Shown here in pieces: positions 1 through 7,870 of a stretch of DNA of 64,000 bases. Position 1 is the first letter of the stretch. The number at the start of each line of letters is the position of its first letter. A program made the position numbers and the translations under genes. Source of the DNA: Solirubrobacteraceae bacterium (GTDB taxonomy: Bacteria; Actinomycetota; Thermoleophilia; Solirubrobacterales; Solirubrobacteraceae); assembly GCA_031177685.1 (NCBI GenBank), contig JAPSGI010000014.1, forward strand, positions 1 to 64,000. The letters run 5' to 3'. The notes beneath the pieces are model-generated. The model ran no database searches and had not been told where the DNA came from. It was given only the letters and a program-made list of their open reading frames with translations.

Positions 1-1
1 G

Positions 2-1009
2 CGGGGGGCGGGGGGGGTCCACCGGGGCGCCGGGGCGCCTGGGGTTACCGCCCCGGCTGGGGCGCCGCCCCCCCAGGCCGGACTCCAGCTCGACCTCCAC
101 GAGCTGGTCGTGGCCGAAGAACTCGCGGCGCACCACCCGCCCGTCGTGCGACGGGCGCCCGCCGCCGTCCGGTCGCAGCGACAGCGACACCGACTCCGGA
201 CGCACGACCACCTCGGCCGGGCCCGCGAAGCCCGCCTCCACCGGGAAGCGCCCCAGCTCGCACTCCACGTAGCCGTCGCCCGCCGTGGCGGCGGGAAAGA
301 CGTCGGCCTCGCCGAGGAACTCCGCCACCCAGCGCGTCGCCGGGCGCTCGTAGACCTCGTCGGGCGTCCCGATCTGCTCGATCCGGCCCGCGCGCATCAC
401 CGCCACCACGTCGGCCAGCGACAGCGCCTCCTCCTGGTCGTGGGTGACGAACAGCGCCGTCACCCCCGCGGCGCGCAGGATCGCGCGCACCTCACGGCGC
501 ACCTGCGCGCGCAGCGACGCGTCCAGGTTGGAGAACGGCTCGTCCAGCAGCACCACGTCCGGCGATCCGGCCAGCGCCCGCGCGATCGCCACCCGCTGCT
601 GCTGCCCGCCCGACAGCTCGTGCGGCCGGCGCGACTCGTGCCCCGACAGGCCGACCAGCGCGAGCAGCTCGCCCACGCGCCCGCCCCGGCGCTGGTCGCG
701 CCGCAGCCCGTACGCGACATTGCCGGCCACGTCGAGGTGCGGGAACAGCGCGTAGTCCTGGAACACCATCCCCACGCGCCGCCGTTCGGGCGCCACGAAG
801 GTCCCCGGCCCGGCGACGAGCTGCCCGCCCACGACGACGCTGCCGGCGTCCGGGCGCTCGAAGCCCGCCAGCAGGCGCAGCATCGTCGTCTTGCCGCAGC
901 CGCTGGGCCCGAGCAGGGCGGCGGTGGCGCCCGCCTCCACCCGGAGGTCGGCGCCGTCCACGGCGCGCACCGCGCCGAAGGCCTTGTGAAGTCCGCTCGT
1001 CTCGATCAT
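2..1009 (-). CDS. fbpC: Ferric iron ABC transporter, ATP-binding subunit (partial, runs off window)
   Basis: Cytoplasmic ATPase that powers import of ferric iron through the permease encoded just upstream. The ATG at 1009 overlaps the permease stop (ATGA). Walker A GPSGCGKTT lies at residues 34-42, the Q-loop is in VGMVFQDYALFPH near residue 84, the ABC signature LSGGQQQR is at 132-139, and Walker B VVLLDEP and the switch histidine VTHD follow. A TOBE-like region begins near residue 240 (VVVRPESVSL). Family members are about 340-360 residues, so most of the protein is present. The last 25 or so codons, at window positions 1-75, are G-runs and do not look like a TOBE domain; a frame error or the sequence edge may explain this. 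Confidence 0.88.
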   Translation of the reverse strand, partial: MIETSGLHKAFGAVRAVDGADLRVEAGATAALLGPSGCGKTTMLRLLAGFERPDAGSVVVGGQLVAGPGTFVAPERRRVGMVFQDYALFPHLDVAGNVAYGLRRDQRRGGRVGELLALVGLSGHESRRPHELSGGQQQRVAIARALAGSPDVVLLDEPFSNLDASLRAQVRREVRAILRAAGVTALFVTHDQEEALSLADVVAVMRAGRIEQIGTPDEVYERPATRWVAEFLGEADVFPAATAGDGYVECELGRFPVEAGFAGPAEVVVRPESVSLSLRPDGGGRPSHDGRVVRREFFGHDQLVEVELESGLGGRRPSRGGNPRRPGAPVDPPRPP

Positions 1010-2565
1010 CCGAGCCCTCGCCGGGCCGTCAGAATGTAGAGGGGCGGCGCCGAGACGGCGAGCAGCACGAGCGATGGGACGGCACCGCGCTCGAAGAACC
1101 CGACGCTCGTGGAGCGCCAGATGTCGGTGGCCAGCGTCTCAAAGCCGATGGGCGCGAGCAGCAGCGTGGCCGGAAGCTCCTTGACCGCGGTCAGGAAGAC
1201 CAGGGCCGCGCCGGCCAGGATCCCGCCCGAGGCCAGCGGCGCCGTGACCGTCGCGAACGCGACCGGCGCGCGCCGTCCCAGCCCGCGCGCGGCCTCCTCC
1301 AGGTTCGGCGAGACCTGCAGCAGCGCCGCCCGCGCCGGCCCCACCGCCTGGGGCAGGTACAGCAGGACGAACGCGGCCACCAGCATCGCCAGCGTCTGGT
1401 AGAGGGGCAGCGCGACCCGCGTGCCGAAGAACACCAGCGCCAGGCCGACCACCACGCCGGGCAGCGCGTGCGCCGCGTACGTCGCGCGCTCGATGGCGTG
1501 CGGCAGTGCGCCGCGGTAGCGCGCGGACAGCAGCGCCACGGGAAGCGCGCACGCCGCCGCGGCCCCCGCCGCCAGCGCCGCCGCAAGCAGCGAGCGTCCG
1601 GCCGCCGCGGTCGTGCCCGCCCAGTCGACCGAGCCGGCGAACGAGCGCGTCGTCCAGTAGCCCAGCACGCCGATGGGCAGCACCACGCCCAGGAACACGA
1701 CGGCCGCGCACAGCCCCACCGCCGGCCAGCGCCAGCGTCCCAGTGCCACGGTCGGCGCCGGGCGCGCGGTCCCGGGCCCCGTGCGGTGGTAGGCGACCGA
1801 GCGCCGCGCCCGCGCCTCCAGCCAGATGACCACCAGCGTGACGGCGACCAGCAGGCAGGCCAGCGAGGCGGCCTGCGCACGGTCGAAGCTCGCGCGGTAC
1901 GCGGTGTAGATCGCCCGCGTCAGCGAGTCGAAGCGCATCATCGAGACCGCGCCGAAGTCCGACAGGACGTACAGCGCGACCAGCAGCCCGCCGGCCCCCA
2001 CCGCGGGGCGCAGCTGGGGCAGGACCACGTCGGCGTAAGTGCGCCAGCCCGAACGCCCCAGCCCGCGCGCCGCCTCCTCCAGCTGGGGATCCAGCCGCCG
2101 CATCGCGCCGCGGACGGTCAGCAGCACGAGGGGATAGGTGAACAGCGTGAGGCTGAGCCACGCGCCCGCGAACCCGTACAGCGAGGGCAGCCTGTCCACC
2201 CCCAGCACGTCGCGCAGCAGGCCCGTCGGGCCCAGCGCGGAGATCAGCAGGTAGGCGCCGATGTAGGAGGGGATGACCAGCGGCAGCACGGTCAGCACGC
2301 TCCACATGCGACGGCCGGGCAGGTCGGTGCGCGCGGTCAGCCACGCCAGCGGCAGCGCCAGCGCGATCGCGCTCGCGGTGACCGCCGCGGCCAGGCCCAG
2401 GCTGCGTCCCAGGAGCCGCAGCGCCCGGTCGGCGAACGCCGCGGTCAGCGCGTCGCGCCCCGCGTCGGCGACCGTGATCGCCAGGTAGCCGATCGGCAGC
2501 AGTGCCGCCGCGCCGACGAGCCCGGCCAGCAGGAGCAGCGGGGCGGGGGCGCGGCGCTGCGTCAG
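1006..2565 (-). CDS. fbpB: Ferric iron ABC transporter permease (FbpB/SfuB type)
   Basis: Polytopic inner-membrane subunit of about 519 residues with two fused binding-protein-dependent permease domains. Each half carries an EAA-type loop (EEAARGLGRSGWR and EEAARGLGRRAP), which docks on the ATPase. It sits between the binding protein gene and the ATPase gene and overlaps both. The first helix (LLLLAGLVGAAALLPIGYLAI) begins well upstream of the first in-frame ATG (2307), and no ATG, GTG or TTG precedes it in frame. The best start is CTG at 2565, which overlaps the fbpA stop as CTGA and has a GGGGG stretch 6-10 bases upstream. The product is clear from the paired EAA loops; the start codon is inferred. 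Confidence 0.85.
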   Translation of the reverse strand: MTQRRAPAPLLLLAGLVGAAALLPIGYLAITVADAGRDALTAAFADRALRLLGRSLGLAAAVTASAIALALPLAWLTARTDLPGRRMWSVLTVLPLVIPSYIGAYLLISALGPTGLLRDVLGVDRLPSLYGFAGAWLSLTLFTYPLVLLTVRGAMRRLDPQLEEAARGLGRSGWRTYADVVLPQLRPAVGAGGLLVALYVLSDFGAVSMMRFDSLTRAIYTAYRASFDRAQAASLACLLVAVTLVVIWLEARARRSVAYHRTGPGTARPAPTVALGRWRWPAVGLCAAVVFLGVVLPIGVLGYWTTRSFAGSVDWAGTTAAAGRSLLAAALAAGAAAACALPVALLSARYRGALPHAIERATYAAHALPGVVVGLALVFFGTRVALPLYQTLAMLVAAFVLLYLPQAVGPARAALLQVSPNLEEAARGLGRRAPVAFATVTAPLASGGILAGAALVFLTAVKELPATLLLAPIGFETLATDIWRSTSVGFFERGAVPSLVLLAVSAPPLYILTARRGLG

Positions 2566-3569
2566 AGAGCCCCCGAGCTCTGTATCGCCTTCTCGGTGCC
2601 CTGCAGGTCGTCGAGGTCCGACAGGTCGATGCGCGGGGAGTCGATGCGCGCGAGCGGCACCAGCGCCGGGTCGGGCCGCACGCCCGCGGCCAGCGGGTAC
2701 TCCTTGGTCTCGCGGGCGAAGTACTCCTGGGCCGGTTGCGAGACCAGGTACTCCACGAAGCGCCGCGCGTGGGCGTTTCGGGCCGCCTCCTTCAGGATCC
2801 CCACGCCCGCGACGTTCACCAGCGAGCCCGCGTCGCCCCCGCGCGTGAAGTGGACGCCCACGGGGTACCCCGACCCCTCCTCGGCGATCGCCTCGGCCAC
2901 GTAGTAGTGGTTGATGAAGCCGACCTCGATCTCGCCCTTGGCGATCGCGTCGCGCACCGCGATGTTGTTCTCGTAGCGCTGCGGGTCGTTGGCCACGATC
3001 CCGCGCAGCCAGCGCTCGGCGGCCGCCTCGCCGCGTAGGCGCCGCAGCGCGGTGACGAACGCCTGGAAGGAGGCGTTCGTCGGCGCCCAGCCGATCTTGC
3101 CGCGCCAGCGGTCGCCGGCGAACGCGTCGATGCGATCGGGCAGCTCGCGCGCGCGCACCTTGCGCTTGTCGTAGGCGACGACGCGCGCGCGGCCGGAGAC
3201 GCCGAGCCAGCGCCCCTGCGGCGAGCGCCAGCGCGCGTCGACCGCGCGCAGGACCGCCGGCGGGAGCGGCGCGAGCAAACCCTCCTTCTGCAGCGCGCCC
3301 AGCGCGCCCGCGTCCTGGCTGAAGAACACGTCGGCGGGCGTGGCGTCGCCCTCCTCCAGCAGCGTCGCGGCCAGCTCCGCGCTGTCGCCGTAGCGGACGT
3401 CGACGTCGAGCCCCGAGGACTTCTCGAAGCGCTCGATCAGCGGGGCGACGAGCTCCTCGCTGCGCCCGGAGTAGACGACGAGGTCGGCGTCCGACCCTCC
3501 GCCGCAGGCGGCGAGGGCGGGGAGGACGAGGGCGGCGAGCAGCGCCGCGCCGGCGATTCGCTTGAGGAT
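2562..3569 (-). CDS. fbpA: Ferric iron-binding lipoprotein of ABC transporter
   Basis: Extracytoplasmic substrate-binding protein of about 335 residues, first gene of the fbpABC operon. The N-terminus reads as a lipoprotein signal: Lys-Arg, a hydrophobic run, then lipobox LAAC followed by GGGSDADLVVYSGRSE, the typical FbpA/AfuA opening. It continues with family-like segments such as ADVFFSQDAGALGAL and GEIEVGFINHYYVAE. No ATG, GTG or TTG lies between an in-frame stop upstream and the lipobox. An ATC at 3569 stands six bases after a good GGAGG Shine-Dalgarno, so ATC is the most likely start unless one base is wrong. Expression is probably iron-regulated from the palindromic operator about 30-60 bases upstream. 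Confidence 0.87.
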   Translation of the reverse strand: MLKRIAGAALLAALVLPALAACGGGSDADLVVYSGRSEELVAPLIERFEKSSGLDVDVRYGDSAELAATLLEEGDATPADVFFSQDAGALGALQKEGLLAPLPPAVLRAVDARWRSPQGRWLGVSGRARVVAYDKRKVRARELPDRIDAFAGDRWRGKIGWAPTNASFQAFVTALRRLRGEAAAERWLRGIVANDPQRYENNIAVRDAIAKGEIEVGFINHYYVAEAIAEEGSGYPVGVHFTRGGDAGSLVNVAGVGILKEAARNAHARRFVEYLVSQPAQEYFARETKEYPLAAGVRPDPALVPLARIDSPRIDLSDLDDLQGTEKAIQSSGAL

Positions 3570-3595
3570 GGCGGGCCTCCGGAGGCGGTCGGGGG

Positions 3596-3626
3596 TTAGG
3601 GTGCCCTAAGAGTTAGGGCGCCCTAA
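3596..3626. promoter_or_regulatory. Tandem palindromic operator, IdeR/DtxR-like iron box
   Basis: Two perfect 14-base palindromes, TTAGGGTGCCCTAA (3596-3609) and TTAGGGCGCCCTAA (3613-3626), are separated by GAG. The ends TTAGG/CCTAA match those of actinobacterial IdeR/DtxR boxes, although the classical box is 19 bp. The inner pair also forms CCCTAA-GAG-TTAGGG. The site lies between the divergent iron transporter operon and the RemA-like gene, so it may control both. That it is an operator is well supported by symmetry and position; the identity of the repressor is inferred. Confidence 0.8.
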
Positions 3627-3646
3627 TCGTAGAGCTTTGCGCGAGA

Positions 3647-3916
3647 ATGGGACGCATGGCCGCGCGGATGGTGCACCTCGGCTACGGCAAGTGGGTCCGG
3701 GCCGACCGGGTCTTCGCGGTGGTCCCGCTGGAGGCCGGGGAGCGCGGAGACCGGCGGCGGACCTACGTCCACGTCGAGGGTCTGGCCGAGCCGCTCGTCG
3801 CCTCGCGCTCCGAGCGCGCCATCCTGGCCGACGTCGAGGCGGCCGTGTCCGAGGCCGCCGGCGTGCCGCGCCGCCCGCGCCGGCGCACCGCCGGCCAGGA
3901 AGAGCTCTTCTCCTAG
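3647..3916 (+). CDS. DUF370/RemA-like small regulatory protein
   Basis: Protein of 89 residues (82 if the ATG at 3668 is used). The opening MVHLGYGKWVRADRVFAVVP resembles the DUF370/RemA family, whose members begin with a short NIGFGN-type strand and an R-V-x-A-I segment; Bacillus RemA is a DNA-binding activator of biofilm matrix genes. The C-terminus is basic (RRPRRRTAGQEELFS) and unlike RemA. It is transcribed divergently from the iron transporter, with the palindromic operator 20 bases upstream. Start choice is uncertain because three in-frame ATGs lie within 21 bases. The family assignment rests on a short motif and is moderate. Confidence 0.6.
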   Translation: MGRMAARMVHLGYGKWVRADRVFAVVPLEAGERGDRRRTYVHVEGLAEPLVASRSERAILADVEAAVSEAAGVPRRPRRRTAGQEELFS

Positions 3917-3919
3917 CCG

Positions 3920-4090
3920 CTACCGGCCGGAGTCGGACTCTCCGCCGCTCTCGGCGCCGGGGACGGCGGGGTCGCGCTGCTTGCGCTCCCACTCCGTCCG
4001 CGTCTGCTCGATGTGCTCGCCGAGCTCCTCGGACTCCTGCTCCATGTCGCGCAGGCTGCGCTCGGCGGCTCGCTCCTCGGGATGCTCCAT
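3920..4090 (-). CDS. Small charged coiled-coil-like protein, 56 residues
   Basis: Short frame starting at ATG 4090 and ending at TAG 3920-3922. The product begins MEHPEERAAERSLRDMEQES and continues with alternating acidic and basic residues to ESGGESDSGR. The composition predicts one long amphipathic helix of about 35 residues, then a disordered tail. Similar short Glu/Arg-rich proteins ending in a P-x-VPGA segment are common in actinobacteria and are annotated hypothetical. It runs convergently against the RemA-like gene with three bases between the two stop codons. No function can be assigned. Confidence 0.6.
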   Translation of the reverse strand: MEHPEERAAERSLRDMEQESEELGEHIEQTRTEWERKQRDPAVPGAESGGESDSGR

Positions 4091-4163
4091 GCGCGTCGAC
4101 TACCCGCGCGCGGCACGCGCGACTCCTCGTTTGGCTGCGCGAACGCGGGGAAACCACACACCC

Positions 4164-4376
4164 GTGTCCTTGCGAAAGAGCCGCAACCGCCGAAGCCCGA
4201 CCGCCAAGCCGCTGGCGCTGGCCGCCGGCCTCGCCGGTGTCGTGGGGCTCGCCGCGGTCCTGCGCAAGCGCAGGCAGGGCGACGACCTCGGCTACGGGCC
4301 GCCCAACGAGAGCCACCCCAGCCACGAGACGCTCGCGCCGGCGCGGGCCGCGGCCGGCGCCGAGAGCCGGGACTAG
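4164..4376 (+). CDS. Small single-helix membrane protein, 70 residues
   Basis: Starts at GTG 4164, with a purine-rich GGGGAAA about 12 bases upstream. The sequence has a basic N-terminus (KSRNRRS), one hydrophobic segment (LALAAGLAGVVGLAAVL, residues about 18-34), a basic stop-transfer LRKRRQ, and a polar tail. This predicts a single-pass protein with both flanks positively charged. The open frame extends further upstream but is unlike protein there. Its stop overlaps that of the convergent rhodanese gene by four bases. Function unknown. Confidence 0.5.
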   Translation: MSLRKSRNRRSPTAKPLALAAGLAGVVGLAAVLRKRRQGDDLGYGPPNESHPSHETLAPARAAAGAESRD

Positions 4377-4690
4377 TCGCGCTCGAGGTCCAGCCCGGCG
4401 GCCGACCAGGCCTCGATGCCGCCGGCCAGGTTGTAGGCGTCCCAGCCGGCCATCCGAAACGCCTCCGCGGCCATGCCCGAGCGCGCGCCCGTCCGGCAGG
4501 CGAACACGACCGGCCGGTCGCGGGGGATCGACTCGGCCTGCTCGTTGAGGTCGCCCATCGCGACGTGGCGCGCCCCGGGGAACCGGCCCTCTTCGAGCTC
4601 GGGCGGCTCGCGCACGTCGACGATCAGCCAGTCCTCCTCGCGCGCGCGCCGCGCGACGTCCCGCGGGTCCAGCTCGTGCTCTGAGGCCAT
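4373..4690 (-). CDS. Rhodanese-like sulfurtransferase, single domain
   Basis: Protein of 105 residues forming one rhodanese domain of the GlpE/PspE type. Characteristic segments in order are DWLIVDVREPPELEEGRFPGA (strand, helix and turn), the active-site loop CRTGARS with the catalytic cysteine near residue 65, and the closing GWDAYNLAGGIEAW motif. Such cytoplasmic enzymes transfer sulfane sulfur to thiol acceptors; the physiological acceptor cannot be told from sequence. It is monocistronic and convergent with the small membrane protein gene. Confidence 0.9.
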   Translation of the reverse strand: MASEHELDPRDVARRAREEDWLIVDVREPPELEEGRFPGARHVAMGDLNEQAESIPRDRPVVFACRTGARSGMAAEAFRMAGWDAYNLAGGIEAWSAAGLDLERD

Positions 4691-4702
4691 GCTTGCAGGC
4701 TA

Positions 4703-6130
4703 GTGGTCGCGCGCCGGATGGGCGAGAATCGCGTCGTGGGCGCATGGAACAGGCGGCCGCCGGCATGGCAGCTGGCGCTGGTGGGACTGGCGCTGCTGGC
4801 GGGCGCGGCGACGCTGCTCACCGCGCTGGAGCCGGCCACGCGCCTCGCGGAGCGCAACCTCGCCGTGCAGGCGTCGTACGAGACGGCGGCCGCCCTCGTG
4901 GCGTCGCTCGTCGCCTACCTGCTGGCCGGTCGCTACGGCCGCACGCGCGCCCGCCGCGACCTCATCCTGGCCGCCGCCGTTTCGGTACTCGCGCTGAGCA
5001 ACCTGCTGTTCACCGCGGTTCCGGACATGACGGGCGCGCGCGACGGTCCCTTCGCCGTGTGGGCCTCCACGCTCGGGACGCTGGTGGCCGCCAGCGCGCT
5101 GGCGCTGGGCAGCTTCGTGCCCGACCGCCGGCTGCCCTCCCCGCGCCGCGCCGCGGCGGTCGCGGTGGTCGCGGTGCTGGCGACCGTGGCGACGATCGCG
5201 GCGGTGACGGGCGCGCTGGAGGACACGCTGACGGTCGGAATCGATCCCGAGAAGGCGCCCGACGAGGCACGCGTGGTGGGAGGCAACGGCGTGCTGCTCA
5301 CCCTCAACCTGGTCGCCGGGATCGGGTACGCGGTGGCGGCGGCGGGGTTCCTGCGCCGCGCGGCCGGCGACGAGCTGCTGCGCTGGTTCGCCGTCGGGAC
5401 CCTGCTGGCGGCGTTCGCGCGGTTCAACTACTTCCTCGTGCCCTCGTCGCTGTCGGCCTGGCTGTCGACCGGCGACGTCCTGCGCATGGCCTTCTACCTC
5501 GCGCTGCTCGCGGGCGCCGTGCGCGAGATCGGCGCCTACCAGCGCGGCATCGCCGTCATGGCGATGCTCGACGAGCGCCGCCGCGTGGCGCGCGACCTGC
5601 ACGACGGTCTCGCGCAGGAGCTGGCCTACATCGCCACGGCCAGCGACCGCGCCGCGGCAGGGAAAGCGTCCCCCGCCGGCCTGAGCATGCTGGGCACCGC
5701 AGCGCAGCGGGCGATGGAGGAGGCCCGCATGCTGATCGACGCCCTGGCGGCCGACCCGGCGCCGCTGGAGGAGGCGCTCGCGGCCGCGGCCGGCGACGCC
5801 GCCGCGCGCGCGGGGATAGCGCTGCGACTGGAGGTCCCCGCCGGCCTCGATGTGCCGCCGCGCACCCGCGAGGCGCTCGCCCGGATCGTGCGCGAGGCGG
5901 TCAACAACGCCGCGCGCCACAGCGGCGCGCGCAACGTCCGCGTGACGCTCACCGCGCAGGACGCCCTCGTCCTGCGCGTGGTCGACGACGGCCGCGGCTT
6001 CGACCCGGCCGCGACCGACGGCGGCTTTGGGCTGACGAGCATGCGCGACCGCGCGAGCGCCGTCGGCGGCGAGCTGCGCATCGCCTCCCGGCCGGGCGGC
6101 GGAACGGAGGTGCGCGTTGCCATCCCGTGA
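4703..6130 (+). CDS. Membrane sensor histidine kinase, NarL/LiaS type
   Basis: Protein of 475 residues. About eight hydrophobic segments fill residues 20-280, giving a membrane-embedded sensor with no extracellular domain. A HisKA_3 dimerisation helix follows (DERRRVARDLHDGLAQE, phospho-acceptor His near residue 300), then a HATPase domain with the N-box AVNNAARHSGA, the G1 box DDGRGFDP, and G2 GFGLTSMRDRA. The end overlaps the start of the next gene by 14 bases, so the two are co-translated. The start could instead be ATG 4718 or GTG 4736. The signal sensed is unknown. Confidence 0.9.
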   Translation: MVARRMGENRVVGAWNRRPPAWQLALVGLALLAGAATLLTALEPATRLAERNLAVQASYETAAALVASLVAYLLAGRYGRTRARRDLILAAAVSVLALSNLLFTAVPDMTGARDGPFAVWASTLGTLVAASALALGSFVPDRRLPSPRRAAAVAVVAVLATVATIAAVTGALEDTLTVGIDPEKAPDEARVVGGNGVLLTLNLVAGIGYAVAAAGFLRRAAGDELLRWFAVGTLLAAFARFNYFLVPSSLSAWLSTGDVLRMAFYLALLAGAVREIGAYQRGIAVMAMLDERRRVARDLHDGLAQELAYIATASDRAAAGKASPAGLSMLGTAAQRAMEEARMLIDALAADPAPLEEALAAAAGDAAARAGIALRLEVPAGLDVPPRTREALARIVREAVNNAARHSGARNVRVTLTAQDALVLRVVDDGRGFDPAATDGGFGLTSMRDRASAVGGELRIASRPGGGTEVRVAIP

Positions 6131-6776
6131 GCGGCCGCCGCTGCGCGTCGTGCTGGGCGACGACCACGCCGCGATGCGCCGCGGGGTGCGCGCCGTGCTG
6201 GAGGACGCCGGCTTCGAGGTCGTGGCCGAGGCGCGCGACGCGGCGGGGACGGTGGAGGCCGCGCTGCGCGAGCGTCCCGACGTGTGCCTGCTCGACGTGC
6301 GCATGCCCGGCGACGGGATCGCGGCGGCCGCGCAGATCGTGCGCAACGTGCCCGACACGCACGTCGTGATGCTCTCCGTCTCGCTGGAGGAGGACGACGT
6401 GTTCGCCGCGCTGCGCGCGGGCGCATCGGGCTACCTGCTCAAGGACATGGACCCGCAGCGCCTCCCGCTCGCGATCCGCGGCGTGCTCGACGGTGAGGCG
6501 GCGCTGCCGCGCAAGCTCACGGCCCAGCTCATCGCCGAGTACCGCGGTCGCAGCCGGCGCCGGGCCCCGCGCACGCCCGGCGACCCGCTGACCGAGCGCG
6601 AGGCGGAGGTGCTGGACCTCCTGGCGGACGGCCGCCCGCCGGCGGAGACGGCGCGCCGGCTGGGCATCTCGCCGGTCACGGTGCGCCGGCACGTCTCGGA
6701 GATCGTGCGCAAGCTGCAGGCGGCCGACCGCGACGACGCGGTGCGGATCGCGCGCGAGGCGCGCGGCGACGGCTGA
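6117..6776 (+). CDS. LuxR/NarL-family response regulator
   Basis: Protein of 219 residues, partner of the upstream kinase. The receiver domain has the acidic pocket GDD near residues 14-16, the phosphorylated aspartate D60 in CLLDVRMPGD and the conserved lysine in YLLKDMD. The C-terminal helix-turn-helix (LTEREAEVLDLLADG, then ETARRLGISPVTVRRHVSEI) is of the GerE/LuxR type but has the less usual VRRH in place of VKxH. It starts at TTG 6117 inside the kinase gene. Its targets are not evident; no obvious regulated gene follows on this strand. Confidence 0.92.
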   Translation: MPSRERPPLRVVLGDDHAAMRRGVRAVLEDAGFEVVAEARDAAGTVEAALRERPDVCLLDVRMPGDGIAAAAQIVRNVPDTHVVMLSVSLEEDDVFAALRAGASGYLLKDMDPQRLPLAIRGVLDGEAALPRKLTAQLIAEYRGRSRRRAPRTPGDPLTEREAEVLDLLADGRPPAETARRLGISPVTVRRHVSEIVRKLQAADRDDAVRIAREARGDG

Positions 6777-6778
6777 GG

Positions 6779-7105
6779 TCAGCGGTCGCTGAGGAAGTCG
6801 GCCAGGCGCTGGCGCGAGCGCCGGCGCATGAGCGCACCGACGGCGTCTCGCACGTCGACGAGACGCTCCTCGAGCACCGTGAGCTCCTCGCCGATCTCCA
6901 TCACGGCGCGCGCGCCGTCCGGCTCGTCGAGGGAGCGCAGGAGCTCCTCGCGCCGCCGCGCCAGCCGCCTCATCTCGGTCTCGACGTGCAGCGCCTCGGC
7001 GCACCCGTCGGTGATCAGCGCGTCCAGCATCGCCAGTGCGGGCGGCTCGTCGGAGGCGAGCAGCCGCGCCGCGCGCCGCTGAAAGGCGAGGACCCCGTGG
7101 CTCAT
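6779..7105 (-). CDS. Conserved helical hypothetical protein, 108 residues
   Basis: All-helical, strongly charged protein beginning MSHGVLAFQRRAARLLASDE, with Arg/Glu-rich amphipathic helices through residue 95 and ending in SRQRLADFLSDR. It contains no cysteine pair, signal peptide or membrane segment, so a cytoplasmic coiled-coil protein is likely. It lies tail-to-tail with the response regulator gene, two bases apart. I do not recognise the family. Coding character is good: the third codon position is G/C-rich and the frame is uninterrupted. Confidence 0.6.
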   Translation of the reverse strand: MSHGVLAFQRRAARLLASDEPPALAMLDALITDGCAEALHVETEMRRLARRREELLRSLDEPDGARAVMEIGEELTVLEERLVDVRDAVGALMRRRSRQRLADFLSDR

Positions 7106-7163
7106 GCCCCGGCAGCGTCCCCCGTCCGGCGCAGGGGGTCAATGGGCCGCGAGGTCCTTTCTT

Positions 7164-7180
7164 CGTTCAGGCGATGAACG
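7164..7180. repeat. 17-base interrupted palindrome, copy 1
   Basis: CGTTCA-GGCGA-TGAACG, with six-base arms and a five-base spacer, lies four bases beyond the stop codon of the minus-strand response regulator gene. An almost identical copy (loop GGAGA) lies in the same relative position downstream of the carboxylase gene at 10570-10586. As RNA it would form a small 3' hairpin. It is too weak for a classical terminator, and there is no T-run. Confidence 0.6.
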
Positions 7181-7184
7181 CGCG

Positions 7185-7850
7185 TCAGACGACGTCCTGG
7201 CGCACGGCGTAGACGGCCGCCTGGACGCGGTTCTCGAGCCCCAGCTTCTCCAGCAGGTTGGAGACGTGGTGCTTGACGGTGGTGGTGCCGAGGTGCAGCC
7301 GCTCGGCGATCTGGTGGTTGTCCAGTCCCTCGCCCAGGAGCCGCAGGACGTCGCGCTCGCGCTCGGACAGCGCGGACGGTGGCACCGCCGCCGCCGGGGC
7401 CTCGTGGCGCGCGCGCTCGCGCAGGCGCTCGAGCACCTGCTCGGTGACCGCCGGGGAGAGGAGCGAGCGCCCGCTCGTGACGGTGCGGATCGCCGACACG
7501 ACTTCCTCCAGCGAGGAGCCCTTGGGCATGTAGCCGCAGGCGCCGGCCAGCAGCGCGTCCAGCACGTCCTGGGAGTCGGTCGAGACGGTCAGCATGATCA
7601 CGCGCGCGTCGGGGCTCGCCGCGAGGACGCGCTGCGTAGCCTCGATCCCGGACATGCCGCCCATGTGGACGTCCATCAGCACGACGTCGGGCTTGGCGCG
7701 GGCCACCAGCGCAACACCGTCCTCGCCGCTCGCCGCCCCGCCCACCACCCGCATGCCCTCCTCCTCGAGCATCTCCTTCAGCCCGGCGCGGTAGAGGTCG
7801 TGGTCCTCCACGAGGACGACGCGGATGGGGTCGGGCGGCAGGGCATCCAT
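7185..7850 (-). CDS. LuxR/NarL-family response regulator
   Basis: Protein of 221 residues. The receiver domain opens with VVLVEDHDLYRAG, the phospho-acceptor is D60 in VVLMDVHMGG, and the conserved lysine is in GYMPKGS. A linker of about 25 residues leads to a GerE-type HTH (LSERERDVLRLLGEG; HLGTTTVKHHVSNLLEKLGL). The open frame extends upstream, but ATG 7850 is the sensible start because the receiver fold begins there. It lies 20 bases after the stop of the large Ig-like protein gene on the same strand, so the two are probably co-transcribed. No cognate kinase is adjacent. Confidence 0.9.
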   Translation of the reverse strand: MDALPPDPIRVVLVEDHDLYRAGLKEMLEEEGMRVVGGAASGEDGVALVARAKPDVVLMDVHMGGMSGIEATQRVLAASPDARVIMLTVSTDSQDVLDALLAGACGYMPKGSSLEEVVSAIRTVTSGRSLLSPAVTEQVLERLRERARHEAPAAAVPPSALSERERDVLRLLGEGLDNHQIAERLHLGTTTVKHHVSNLLEKLGLENRVQAAVYAVRQDVV

Positions 7851-7870
7851 GCCCCTGATTGTGACGCTCC

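Noticed and set aside
3913-4161. Minus-strand 82-codon frame rich in Ser/Arg
   Set aside because: It overlaps the 56-residue coiled-coil-like gene in another frame, and that gene has the better composition and a natural ATG.
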